Assembly: GCA_944393745.1 (NCBI GenBank)
Contig: CALYBD010000003.1
Location: 38,991-102,990 of the forward strand
Reading direction: 5' to 3'
Length of the DNA stretch: 64,000 nt
From: an uncultured Alphaproteobacteria bacterium
GTDB taxonomy: Bacteria > Pseudomonadota > Alphaproteobacteria > CAAGCB01 > CAG-977
The notes below the pieces were generated by a model. The model had not been told where the DNA came from. It saw only the letters and a program-made list of their open reading frames with translations, and made no database searches. Below, in pieces: positions 52,909-63,490 of the stretch (position 1 is the stretch's first letter; each line of letters begins with the position of its first letter). The position numbers and the translations under genes were made by a program.

Positions 52909-54245
52909 ATTAAAAACAGGCCGACCGTCAAAACGGTAAGGATTAAAAGGGTGATGATAAGGCGGTGGCGCCCGCGCGGTTGAAACCGGGATCCCCATGT
53001 ATGTCTGTAAAGTATGTCCGGAATTTTTTCCGGGTCTTCCTGAAATGAAGGAATTTTTTTATTTTGTATGGCCAAGCGTTCCGCGTGATGCGGAGCCAGT
53101 CCGAATGCCGTTCGAATATCCGCCGCATTGTTTTGCGTGTTGAGGGGGAGGGCTTTTCCCTTGTCCAAGAAATCAAAAAATTCCGTTTTGCCGTGCAGCC
53201 AGATATCCCCTTGCGCTTTTAAAAAAGTTCGACAAAGGTGTTCGGTTTTTTTTAAGGAAAAAACACAGTAACGCAAAGAAAAAGGAAGAAAAATTCCGTT
53301 GTCGGCAAAATATTTTAAAAAACAGTCCGCTTTTTGTCCCGCCGTTAACAAAGCCGATCGTCGGTCGGCATCTTCGATCAGACGAATTAATCGGGGAGCC
53401 GGAAAAAAAGCCGGCATAAAACCGGACGTCAGCAAAGCTTTTGCCGCCTGCCGGTAATCTTTGGCACATAAAGCTTCCAGAAAAGAACTGAGGAATAAGC
53501 GTTCCTGTGCGCTTAATTCAACGGGTAATCGGGATCGGATAAAATACGGCGTTCCCGTATTGTCACACCGACACCCGGCGGCAGAAGGCATGACAACAAA
53601 TCCGTCGCGCAGGATCATTAAAACGACGGCTTTAATCAGACAGCGGACGGTTTTTTCTTTGTCGGAAGAATCGGATAATGCCCGCAGCCCGTCATAAGGA
53701 ATCAAAGTCAGGTGTTCCTTGGTCGTTCGCGGCCAGTCCGGCAAAAGCGTCGTTAAGCAGTCGTCTTCGTAAAAATGGTCGTGCAGGCGTTCCAAAGCAG
53801 CGGCTTCGAAACGGAAATCCAATTCGGTTCCGCCGAGATGTTCGAACTTTTCCGCCAGCTGTTTGTAAACGGGATTCCTGCCGGCAAGCGTGTAAAAGAT
53901 CTTTAAAAGGCAAACGAATTGTTTTTGCTCTTTTTGATCCGCAGTATCGGCAAATTCGGTCATTGTGTCGGCGGCTTTGGCCAGCAGATCGGATCTGCAA
54001 CGCCCGGCAATGTCCGGATACAGGGCAAAGAAAGCCGCTAAAGTTTGCATGCTGACGCCGGATTGTCGCAAAAAAAGCCCCGGACGGTCTTCGGAAATCA
54101 GCCGTAGTTTTCTTTTGGCCTTTTTTGTCAGGGGCAGATGCAAGCAAGCGGTCGGTAAACCGGCCAAAAGAGCCTGCGCTTTAAAACGCGCCAGATCGCG
54201 GCCGAACCGGTAAAGGCTGAATAAACATAAAAGCCTGCGCAGCAA
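52905..54245 (-). CDS. Degenerate UbiB/ABC1-family protein without kinase motifs
   Basis: 446 residues from a TTG start with GGAG 7 bases upstream. The segments ELDFRFEAAALERLHDHF (141-158), ILRDGFV (211-217) and LEALCAKDYRQAAKALLTSG (256-275, continuing FMP) align in order with UbiB, and the C-terminus has the UbiB-like membrane segment (RLIITLLILTVLTVGLFLI). The hallmark residues are gone: the KxGQ region reads LFLRQSGVSMQ, the HADxHPGN loop after RDGF reads VVMPSAAGCRC, and the DFG motif is replaced by FIRSR. The place between enoyl-CoA hydratase and dut is where ubiB lies in many alphaproteobacteria, while ubiE, mutM and coaBC, often there too, are absent. The intact frame suggests a retained non-catalytic role. 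Confidence 0.7.
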   Translation of the reverse strand: MLRRLLCLFSLYRFGRDLARFKAQALLAGLPTACLHLPLTKKAKRKLRLISEDRPGLFLRQSGVSMQTLAAFFALYPDIAGRCRSDLLAKAADTMTEFADTADQKEQKQFVCLLKIFYTLAGRNPVYKQLAEKFEHLGGTELDFRFEAAALERLHDHFYEDDCLTTLLPDWPRTTKEHLTLIPYDGLRALSDSSDKEKTVRCLIKAVVLMILRDGFVVMPSAAGCRCDNTGTPYFIRSRLPVELSAQERLFLSSFLEALCAKDYRQAAKALLTSGFMPAFFPAPRLIRLIEDADRRSALLTAGQKADCFLKYFADNGIFLPFSLRYCVFSLKKTEHLCRTFLKAQGDIWLHGKTEFFDFLDKGKALPLNTQNNAADIRTAFGLAPHHAERLAIQNKKIPSFQEDPEKIPDILYRHTWGSRFQPRGRHRLIITLLILTVLTVGLFLI

Positions 54246-54352
54246 AACAAAACTCCGTGCCGAAACAAAATCAAAGGTATCATAACGGATATTTCGGGGC
54301 AGAACAGTATTTTTCTAGTGAGAAGGTTGAAAAAATGATGTAAAAAGAAAGT

Positions 54353-54730
54353 ATGAAGAAATTTTTGTTTGTTTTGTTGCTTTGTTTTTTTTCTGTTTCC
54401 GGCGCATCGGCGGATCCCGTATTTATGTCCGGGTTTGAAGATTTGCCGCTGATGGACGGATTGAAACAGGCCGAAGAAGCTTCTCTTTCTTTTGATTCGC
54501 CGGGCGGTCGCATTATAGAAGCTTATGCCCAAAGCGATCGGATCGAACGCGGTCAGATTATGAATTTTTATGATAAAACGTTGCCGCAGCTGGGGTGGAC
54601 GCGTTTGAACAAAAAAACAAAAACGTCTTCGTTTTCTTATGCACGGGAAGGAGAAGAACTGACCATTTCCGTTGATGACGGCACGCCTGCCACCGTGCGT
54701 TTTGAACTGATGACAAGGGAAAAGGAATAA
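54353..54730 (+). CDS. Small exported protein conserved next to enoyl-CoA hydratase
   Basis: 125 residues with a signal peptide (MKKFLFVLLLCFFSVSGASA). The mature part starts DPVFMSGFEDLPLMDGLKQA and contains FDSPGGRIIEAYAQ and MNFYDKTLPQLGWTRL, features I recall from a conserved alphaproteobacterial family of unknown function found just before the enoyl-CoA hydratase-rpsT-dnaA cluster. It is 3 bases upstream of the hydratase gene, so cotranscribed. Confidence 0.75.
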   Translation: MKKFLFVLLLCFFSVSGASADPVFMSGFEDLPLMDGLKQAEEASLSFDSPGGRIIEAYAQSDRIERGQIMNFYDKTLPQLGWTRLNKKTKTSSFSYAREGEELTISVDDGTPATVRFELMTREKE

Positions 54731-54733
54731 AAA

Positions 54734-55498
54734 ATGGATTTTGAAACGATTACAGTCGAAAGCAATAATGCCGTTGGCGTGATTACATTAAACCGTCCGG
54801 CTTCGATGAATGCCGTTTGTGCGGCGATGCTGTACGAACTGGCGCAGGCGGTCAGTGCTTTTGATGCCGAAGAATCAATCCGCGTCATCGTTTTAAAGGG
54901 CGAACCCGATTTCTTTGCCGCCGGTACGGATATGTCCGAATTTGCTTGTCCTCCGGACGATTCTTTTGCAAAAGGCGGCATTTATTCCCGGGCGGCCGAT
55001 ACCGTTTCCCGGTGTGCCAAACCGATTGTAACGGCTGCAGCCGGTTATGTGTTCGGCGGCGGACTGGAACTGGTTTTAATGAGCGATATTGTCATTGCGG
55101 CCGATAATGCCAGGTTCGGTTTTCCGGAAATTACGCTGGGCGTTTTGCCGCAGATGGGCGGAGCATCATTGCTGGCGGCCCGAGTCGGACGGGCAAAGGC
55201 GATGGATCTGTTGCTGACGGGGCGTCATATCGGCGCAGAAGAAGCTTTGGCCTGCGGAATAATTTCCCGTATCGTTGACAGTGCCGATTTGCTAAATGAG
55301 GTCGGGGAAACGGCTCAGCGGATTGCATCTATGCCCGCGGCCGGGGTAAAACTGGCCAAACAGGCGGTTTTGCAGGCCGATGCCGTTTTGGCAAAAACCG
55401 AAGGAACGATTGCAAAATTATCGCTGATGTCCGTTGATGCGCGAGAAGGGTTGAACGCGTTAAAGGAAAATCGTGCGCCCAAGTATGTACATAAGTAG
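54734..55498 (+). CDS. Enoyl-CoA hydratase/isomerase family protein
   Basis: 254 residues of the crotonase fold. Present are LNRPASMNAVCAAMLYEL, the oxyanion-hole segments VLKGEPDFFAAGTDMSEF and AAAGYVFGGGLELVLMSDIV, and FGFPEITLGVLPQMGGASLL with the catalytic glutamate region. The family hydrates 2-enoyl-CoA in fatty-acid oxidation, but members also act on other CoA thioesters; no other beta-oxidation gene is in the window. Its place before rpsT-dnaA is conserved in the class. Confidence 0.87.
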   Translation: MDFETITVESNNAVGVITLNRPASMNAVCAAMLYELAQAVSAFDAEESIRVIVLKGEPDFFAAGTDMSEFACPPDDSFAKGGIYSRAADTVSRCAKPIVTAAAGYVFGGGLELVLMSDIVIAADNARFGFPEITLGVLPQMGGASLLAARVGRAKAMDLLLTGRHIGAEEALACGIISRIVDSADLLNEVGETAQRIASMPAAGVKLAKQAVLQADAVLAKTEGTIAKLSLMSVDAREGLNALKENRAPKYVHK

Positions 55499-55506
55499 TT
55501 TATCCC

Positions 55507-55536
55507 TTGACTTTTGCTTTGATTTGATTGTATAAA
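55507..55536 (+). promoter_or_regulatory. Promoter of rpsT
   Basis: TTGACT (55507-55512) and TATAAA (55531-55536) with an 18-base spacer; rpsT starts 39 bases downstream. A good match to a housekeeping-sigma promoter. Confidence 0.7.
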
Positions 55537-55574
55537 ACCTACCTTAGTTCTTTTTAGGAAAACAGGAAAATAAA

Positions 55575-55838
55575 ATGGCTAATCATCTTTCGTCAAAACA
55601 GCGTATTCGTCGCAATGCCCGCCGTGCACAGTTTAATGCGGCGCGGAAATCGCGCGTTCATACGTTTACGAAAAAGGTTGAAACCGCTTTGGCCGGCGGA
55701 GACAAAAAGGCTGCCGCGGAAGCTTTCCGTACAGCCGAATCGGAAATCATGCGTGCCGTTTCAAAGGGCGTGTTGCACAGAAATACGGCTGCGCGTAAGG
55801 TTTCCCGTTTGTCCGCTCGTGTTAAGGCGATGGGTTAA
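55575..55838 (+). CDS. rpsT: 30S ribosomal protein S20
   Basis: 87 residues, highly basic, with the family start [17 protein letters not shown] and the C-terminal [20 protein letters not shown]. It precedes dnaA, a conserved alphaproteobacterial arrangement, and has its own promoter and terminator. Confidence 0.95.
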   Translation: MANHLSSKQRIRRNARRAQFNAARKSRVHTFTKKVETALAGGDKKAAAEAFRTAESEIMRAVSKGVLHRNTAARKVSRLSARVKAMG

Positions 55839-55902
55839 CCGGACTTTTTAAAACCTCTGCCCGATTTGTCGGGTATCGTTTGACAAGCCTATTTCGGAAT
55901 TT

Positions 55903-55939
55903 AAAGCAGATTGTCATCAGGCAGTCTGCTTTTAATTTT
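55903..55939 (+). terminator. Intrinsic terminator after rpsT
   Basis: AAAGCAGA and TCTGCTTT form an 8-bp stem with a 14-base loop that can pair further, followed by TAATTTTT, about 65 bases after rpsT. Confidence 0.65.
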
Positions 55940-56043
55940 TGCGTTTTTATTCAATAATTTTCGTAAAGTTGTCTTGCGGTTTCAACACAACCACTACATC
56001 TTGAGTCAAGAATTTTAATTTACTTTTTATATACGAACAGGGC

Positions 56044-56072
56044 TTGTCTTTCTTTTTTTCACCCCCTATTAT
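56044..56072 (+). promoter_or_regulatory. Candidate promoter of dnaA
   Basis: TTGTCT (56044-56049) and TATTAT (56067-56072) with a 17-base spacer, 48 bases before the dnaA start. No DnaA-box cluster was seen in the 282-base gap between rpsT and dnaA. Confidence 0.5.
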
Positions 56073-56120
56073 TTGCCGGCGGGATCGCAGGGGCGATTCT
56101 GTCATCTTTAGGATAGGCTG

Positions 56121-57491
56121 ATGGATAAAAGAATGCATGAATTGTTGGCTTCACAGGCGGCTGCGGTAGAAGAACGCCTGCGCAAAACGCTGGGGGCGTC
56201 CGTTTTTGACACGTGGTTAAAAACGCTGTCTGTCGGCGGGTTTAAAGACGGCATTCTGACATTGTTTTTGCCGACGAATTTCTTTTGCAGCTATATTGCC
56301 AGGAACTTTTCCGAAGAAATAACGCAGGCCTGGCAACGTGAAAATCCGTCGGTTGTTTCCGTTAAGTTCGAAGTCGGCAGTCCCGCTTTTGCCGCACCGG
56401 CCGAAGAAAAACCAGATCTGCCGCCGCCGGCCGCGCCGGTTGTTCTGTCGCCCGAAACGGAAAAGGACGCGTTGTCCGCGGCGTTGGACCCGCGCTTTAC
56501 GTTTGATAATTTTGTTGTCGGAACACCTAACGAGTTTGCATATGCCGCGGCCAGACGTGTGGCCGAATCCGATGATGTATCTTTTAATCCGCTGTATTTG
56601 TATTCCAGTGCCGGTTTGGGAAAAACGCATCTGATGCATTCGATTGCCTGGTATATCCGCGAACATAATCCGTCGCGCCGGGTCGTTTATTTGTCGGCGG
56701 AAAAGTTTATGTATTTGTTTATCCGTGCGATTCGGTATAAGGATACGCTGTCTTTTAAGGAGGAGCTGCGCAACGTTGATGTTTTAATGATTGACGATGT
56801 GCAGTTTTTAATCGGCAAGGAAAGTACACAGGACGAATTTTTCCATACGTTCAATGCTTTGGTCGGCAGCGGCCGGCAGATTGTTTTGTCGGCGGATAAG
56901 CCGCCCGTTAATCTGGAAGGAATAGAGGAGCGTTTAAAAACGCGTCTGGGATCCGGTTTGGTGGCGGATATTCACCCGACAACGTACGAACTGCGTCTGG
57001 GCATATTGGAAAGCAAGGCGCAAAATCTGGGGATTTATGTTCCGCAGGATGTTATTTCTTTTCTGGCTGAAAAAATCACGGCCAGTGTGCGCGAATTGGA
57101 AGGGGCGCTGTTGCGTGTCGCGGCACACGTTCAGCTGATGGGCGGCGAAGTGACGTTGGAACGCACCTGTGATATTTTGCGCGATATTTTAAGCGTTTTG
57201 GACAGGCGCGTCACGATTGAGGAAATTCAGCGCAAAGTGGCGGAACATTATAATATCCGTTTAAGCGAAATGATGTCAAAGCGCCGGGAACGTTCCGTGG
57301 CTCGGCCGCGTCAGATTGCGATGTTTTTGGCAAAGAATTTAACAACGAAGTCTTTGCCGGATATCGGACGGGCTTTTAACCGCGATCATACAACAGTGTT
57401 GCACGGCATTAAAGCCGTCGAAGAATTGCGAGAAAAAGATTCGGCTTTTAAAGAAGAAACAGAGGCACTGCGCCGTATGCTTTCCGTTTAA
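56121..57491 (+). CDS. dnaA: Chromosomal replication initiator protein DnaA
   Basis: AAA+ initiator that opens the origin. 456 residues: domain I (about 9-85), a Pro/Ala-rich domain II, the AAA+ domain III with Walker A SSAGLGKTHLMH (162-173) and Walker B VLMIDDVQFL, and DNA-binding domain IV with ALLRVAAHVQL then FNRDHTTVLHGIKAVEEL. The first two positions of the P loop are Ser-Ser where most DnaA proteins have Gly-Gly; Lys168 and Thr169 are present. TTAGGAT precedes the ATG. dnaN follows after 146 bases. Confidence 0.95.
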   Translation: MDKRMHELLASQAAAVEERLRKTLGASVFDTWLKTLSVGGFKDGILTLFLPTNFFCSYIARNFSEEITQAWQRENPSVVSVKFEVGSPAFAAPAEEKPDLPPPAAPVVLSPETEKDALSAALDPRFTFDNFVVGTPNEFAYAAARRVAESDDVSFNPLYLYSSAGLGKTHLMHSIAWYIREHNPSRRVVYLSAEKFMYLFIRAIRYKDTLSFKEELRNVDVLMIDDVQFLIGKESTQDEFFHTFNALVGSGRQIVLSADKPPVNLEGIEERLKTRLGSGLVADIHPTTYELRLGILESKAQNLGIYVPQDVISFLAEKITASVRELEGALLRVAAHVQLMGGEVTLERTCDILRDILSVLDRRVTIEEIQRKVAEHYNIRLSEMMSKRRERSVARPRQIAMFLAKNLTTKSLPDIGRAFNRDHTTVLHGIKAVEELREKDSAFKEETEALRRMLSV

Positions 57492-57567
57492 AAAACGCAG
57501 GCTTTCGGACGCCTTTTAAAATAAGCGCGACTCGGTAAAAATCTTTAGCGTTTTTGATATTTTTTTC

Positions 57568-57595
57568 TTTGGAAAAACAGCAGATGTGATATACT
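57568..57595 (+). promoter_or_regulatory. Weak candidate promoter of dnaN
   Basis: TATACT at 57590-57595 is a good -10 element; TTTGGA 16 bases upstream is a poor -35 match. It lies 43 bases before dnaN. Confidence 0.3.
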
Positions 57596-57637
57596 GCATC
57601 AAAACAGTTTTTAACCTTTTTTGATGAGTTTGTTTCT

Positions 57638-58753
57638 ATGAAATTTACGATTGAACGCGCTGCTTTGTTGAAGTCTTTGTCCCATGTTCAGAACGTTGTG
57701 GAACGTCGCCATACAAATCCTTTGCTGTCGAACGTAAAAATTACGGCGGCAGATGACGGCATCGTTCTGAATGCAACGGATAATGAACTGGAAGTCAGCG
57801 AAAAAACGCCGGCCAAAGTCGAAACGGCCGGGGCAATAACGGCGCCGGCGCATAAGTTGTATGAAATTGTGCGTAAATTGCCGGACGGCGCCGAAATCGA
57901 ATTTGTTTTAAATGATGAAAATAATCAGCTGAAAATGACGGCCGGTCGCGCTCGGTTTGCTCTGGCAACAATGGCCGGCGAAGATTTCCCTTCGATTGCC
58001 GAAGGGGATATGACGCATCATTTTTCTTTAAAGGCGTCGGATTTGCGTGATTTGATTGATCGGACGTCTTTTGCCGTTTCAACGGAAGAAACGCGTTTTT
58101 ATTTAAACGGGATCTATTTGCACGAAGCCTCTTCCAAAGAAGAAAAGATTTTGCGTGCCGTGGCGACGGACGGTCATCGTCTGGCCTGTGCGGAGGCCGT
58201 TTTCCCCGAAGGGGCTGCCGGCATGCCGGGAATTATCATTCCGCGTAAGGCGATCGGTGAATTGAGCAAGCTTTTGGCCGAAGAAACCGGTGATGTGAAG
58301 ATAGATCTGTCGACCTATAAGATTCGCTTTACGTTCGGGGATCTGGTTTTGACGTCTTTGTTGATTGAAGGGACGTATCCTGATTACGAACGCGTTATTC
58401 CGACCGAAAACGACAAAGTGATGGAAGTCGATGCGCAGGCATTGACGGCGGTTGTTGATCGTGTGTCCAGTCTGTCCGAAAAATCGCGTGCCGTCCGTTT
58501 GACGCTGTCAAAGGATCTGGTCAAGGTTTCCGCCGCCAATGCCGAAGAAGGCAGTGCGGAAGACGAATTGGAAGTCAAATATTCCGCCGATCCGATAGAT
58601 GTCGGCTTTAACTATGTTTATCTGGAAGACGTTTTAAAACAAATTAAAGGCGGTCTGGTGCAGATTGCTTTTCTGGATTCGGCTTCTCCGACGGTTTTGA
58701 CGGATATGTCGGATCCGAGTGTGTTATTTGTTTTAATGCCAATGCGGGTGTAA
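57638..58753 (+). CDS. dnaN: DNA polymerase III beta subunit (sliding clamp)
   Basis: Ring-shaped processivity clamp. 371 residues, standard length, with three repeated clamp domains (LLKSLSHVQNVVERRHTNPL at the start, a second with DLIDRTSFAVSTEETRFYLN, a third ending FVLMPMRV). The C-terminal MPMR is a widely conserved clamp ending. Followed by recF. Confidence 0.96.
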   Translation: MKFTIERAALLKSLSHVQNVVERRHTNPLLSNVKITAADDGIVLNATDNELEVSEKTPAKVETAGAITAPAHKLYEIVRKLPDGAEIEFVLNDENNQLKMTAGRARFALATMAGEDFPSIAEGDMTHHFSLKASDLRDLIDRTSFAVSTEETRFYLNGIYLHEASSKEEKILRAVATDGHRLACAEAVFPEGAAGMPGIIIPRKAIGELSKLLAEETGDVKIDLSTYKIRFTFGDLVLTSLLIEGTYPDYERVIPTENDKVMEVDAQALTAVVDRVSSLSEKSRAVRLTLSKDLVKVSAANAEEGSAEDELEVKYSADPIDVGFNYVYLEDVLKQIKGGLVQIAFLDSASPTVLTDMSDPSVLFVLMPMRV

Positions 58754-58778
58754 GACAATTTTAACGGCAAACGAATTG

Positions 58779-60002
58779 ATGTATGCGCGTTCGCAGGGAA
58801 CCCTGTCTGCGACGGTGCAATGTTCGGGGGCAATGCGGCAGGACGAAACGTCTGCAGCGGGGGTGTTTGTTCGTCGTTTGCAGGCGGTGCGGTTTCGCAA
58901 TTATCCTTTTCTGCGACTGGATTTGCCGGCCGATGTCGGTCAGATTGTTTTGACGGGAAAGAACGGTTCGGGAAAAACAAATCTGTTGGAAGCCGTTTCT
59001 TTGCTGGCGCCGGGAAAGGGACTGCGGCAGGCGGGATTTCGGGATATTTTGCCCAAGAATGATATGTCCGGCAGTTGGGGCGTAACGGCAGTGCTGGATA
59101 AAGGGGACGAAGAAATTGAACTTGCGACCGATTATGAAAATATTTCGGGGCATCGGACGGAAAAACGCCGGGTTCGTCTGAACAAAGCGGTGATTCCTCA
59201 AACGGATCTGGGGGAAATTTGTTCCGCGGTGTGGCTGACACCGGCAATGGACAGATTGTTTGCCGGTGAACCGGCCGGGCGTCGGCGGTTTTTGGATCGT
59301 TTGACGCAGACTTTTTTTGAAGGCCATGCCCGCGCCTGCGCCGCTTACGGTCAGGCTTTGCGGCAATGGGGGGCTTTGATCCGCGAAGGAAAAACGGACG
59401 AACGCTGGCTGACCGCTTTGGAAAAGACAATGGGAAAATACGGCGCAAAAGCCGCTTTGGCGCGTCGGGAAACCGTTTTCGTGTTGCAGGCGGAACTGGA
59501 TCGGGAAGCGACGGTTTTTCCGCAGGCGCTTTTGTCTTTGCAAGGCGGCGGAGAAGACGAGCTGGCAAAATTGTCGGAGGCGGAATCAGCCGAATTTATC
59601 CGTGCGCATTTTTCCGAATCTCGCGACATTTATGCGCAAAGCGGGTCTGCCGGCGGCGTGCATACGGTTGATCTGGCGGCGGTGCATCGGGAAAAAAATA
59701 TGCCGGCCGCAGCTTGTTCGACCGGGGAACAAAAGGCGTTGCTGATTTCCGTTCTGTTGGCGCATATCCGGGCTCAGGCAAAACGCAAGGGGGCTTTGCC
59801 GCTGGTGTTGTTTGACGAAGTTGCCGCACATTTGGACGACCGGCGCCGAGACGCTTTGTTTGACGAGATTTCCGCGTTGAAAACGCAGGTGTGGCTGACG
59901 GGAACGACTCCCCGGCCGTTTGAAAGTTTAAAAGAAACGGCGCATTTTGTCGCCGTGGACGAATTGTTGCGGACCGTTCCTGATTGGGCGGCCGCGTCTT
60001 GA
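58779..60002 (+). CDS. recF: DNA replication and repair protein RecF
   Basis: SMC-like ATPase that loads RecA at gaps with RecOR. About 407 residues: the RecF start VRRLQAVRFRNYPFLRLDLP, Walker A TGKNGSGKTNLLEAVSLLAP, and the C-terminal STGEQKALLISVLLAH (signature) with LVLFDEVAAHLD (Walker B). The N-terminus carries about 28 extra residues before VFVRRLQ; none of the candidate starts (ATG 58779, ATG 58833, GTG 58863) has a clear ribosome binding site, so the start is uncertain. Confidence 0.9.
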   Translation: MYARSQGTLSATVQCSGAMRQDETSAAGVFVRRLQAVRFRNYPFLRLDLPADVGQIVLTGKNGSGKTNLLEAVSLLAPGKGLRQAGFRDILPKNDMSGSWGVTAVLDKGDEEIELATDYENISGHRTEKRRVRLNKAVIPQTDLGEICSAVWLTPAMDRLFAGEPAGRRRFLDRLTQTFFEGHARACAAYGQALRQWGALIREGKTDERWLTALEKTMGKYGAKAALARRETVFVLQAELDREATVFPQALLSLQGGGEDELAKLSEAESAEFIRAHFSESRDIYAQSGSAGGVHTVDLAAVHREKNMPAAACSTGEQKALLISVLLAHIRAQAKRKGALPLVLFDEVAAHLDDRRRDALFDEISALKTQVWLTGTTPRPFESLKETAHFVAVDELLRTVPDWAAAS

Positions 60003-60005
60003 TAA

Positions 60006-62450
<2,445 letters not shown>

Positions 62451-62481
62451 AAAACCGGGGACGATTTATATAAAAAAACGC

Positions 62482-62509
62482 TTGCAGTTTTTATAAAATA
62501 CGCTATAAA
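62482..62509 (+). promoter_or_regulatory. Promoter of tRNA-Thr
   Basis: TTGCAG (62482-62487) and TATAAA (62504-62509) with a 16-base spacer, 12 bases before the mature tRNA 5' end. Confidence 0.7.
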
Positions 62510-62521
62510 GAACTTTGCCGT

Positions 62522-62597
<76 letters not shown>

Positions 62598-62650
62598 TTA
62601 AATAAAAGCGACAGTCTTCCGATTGCCGCTTTATTTTTTAGGAAAGAACA

Positions 62651-63160
62651 ATGCTGGTTATTAATATTAACGGTCCGATCAATGCGGGAAAATCGACGGT
62701 CTGTAAAATGTTGGCCAAGAGGTTGCCGAATTGTTTGTTTGTAGAAGTTGATGAATTGCTAAGCGATGAAGAACAGGACGCTTTGAAACTTGACTTTATG
62801 GGCGGGATTAAAGAACGTTTACATCGATTGGATCAATTAATCGAAACGGAAAAGAAACGTCAAATTTATCAGGTGATTTTGTTTGCCTATCCAATGGAAG
62901 AAAACAATTACCGGCTGTGGAAAAGATTTGAAGATGATCAGACGCAGTTTATCAATATAACGTTGTCTCCCTCGTTACAGGTGTGTCTGACCAATCGCGG
63001 GCACAGAGAATTGACGGCGTGGGAACAAGGCCGCATTCAACAAATGTATCAGGAAAATTATCATTGCCCGCAAGGATCGGATTTGATCATTGACAACACG
63101 AATCAAACGCCGGATCAGACGGTTGAGGAAATAATAAAGTTTTTGAAAAAAAGCCTCTGA
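62651..63160 (+). CDS. Small P-loop kinase-like protein
   Basis: 169 residues with Walker A NINGPINAGKSTVCKMLAKR (5-24, consensus GxxxxGKST) and a short core like shikimate/gluconate-type kinases or a chloramphenicol-phosphotransferase-like AAA protein. The LID-like region is ETEKKRQIYQVILFAYPMEE; the C-terminal part has DNTNQTPDQTVEEIIKFL. TTAGGAAAG precedes the ATG. It may phosphorylate a small molecule, but the substrate is not identifiable; no operon partner. A strong terminator overlaps its stop codon. Confidence 0.78.
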   Translation: MLVININGPINAGKSTVCKMLAKRLPNCLFVEVDELLSDEEQDALKLDFMGGIKERLHRLDQLIETEKKRQIYQVILFAYPMEENNYRLWKRFEDDQTQFINITLSPSLQVCLTNRGHRELTAWEQGRIQQMYQENYHCPQGSDLIIDNTNQTPDQTVEEIIKFLKKSL

Positions 63161-63177
63161 TTTTCAGAGGCTTTTTT
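63147..63177. terminator. Bidirectional intrinsic terminator
   Basis: A perfect 14-bp stem (AAAAAAGCCTCTGA / TCAGAGGCTTTTTT) with a 3-base loop and T runs on both strands. It ends the P-loop kinase gene (stop inside the stem) and lies 7 bases from the stop of the opposing small Cys-rich frame. Confidence 0.9.
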
Positions 63178-63183
63178 GTTATT

Positions 63184-63318
63184 TTATATGCACCTGCCGC
63201 CGGATAAATATTTTCCGCTGGGACAGGAGGAACAATACACGGGACCGACATCGTAACAGGTCTTGCAAAAACTGTCACATTTTGCACAAACATATCCGCA
63301 TTTTTCATAAAATATCAT
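63184..63318 (-). CDS. 44-residue cysteine-rich frame, small protein or gene remnant
   Basis: An ATG at 63318 opens a 44-codon frame whose product has 8 cysteines: CGYVCAKCD, FCKTC, YCSSC and the ending PSGKYLSGGRCI. Spacing and the SGxYLSGGxC ending match the repeat unit of the large Cys-rich protein just upstream on the same strand. There is no signal peptide and no good ribosome binding site, so this may be the 3' remnant of a second Cys-rich gene. The stop lies 7 bases from a strong terminator. The rest of the interval 63161-63490 holds only two terminators. Confidence 0.45.
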   Translation of the reverse strand: MIFYEKCGYVCAKCDSFCKTCYDVGPVYCSSCPSGKYLSGGRCI

Positions 63319-63435
63319 GCTCTTGTGTGTCCGGAACTGATCAGAAAGGATCAACAAGCCGCCTGCCGGGCGGGATTGGTTCGAGGCTAAGTATTCTCAC
63401 AGCGGATTTGATCGGCGTATAAATATGGATAACAA

Positions 63436-63461
63436 CGGCGGGGAAGTTTCCTTCCCCGCCG
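63436..63461 (-). terminator. Hairpin after the Cys-rich repeat gene
   Basis: A perfect 11-bp GC-rich stem (CGGCGGGGAAG / CTTCCCCGCCG) with a 4-base loop, about 30 bases after the Cys-rich gene stop. On the minus strand it is followed by TTGTTATCC, a poor T run, so termination strength is uncertain. Confidence 0.6.
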
Positions 63462-63490
63462 CTGTCAGCTCTAAGGTAAAAAACAGTAAG

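Noticed and set aside
55839..56120. Replication origin upstream of dnaA
   Set aside because: No DnaA boxes (TTATCCACA-like) or clear AT-rich unwinding element were found here or in the dnaA-dnaN gap, so the origin is not placed.
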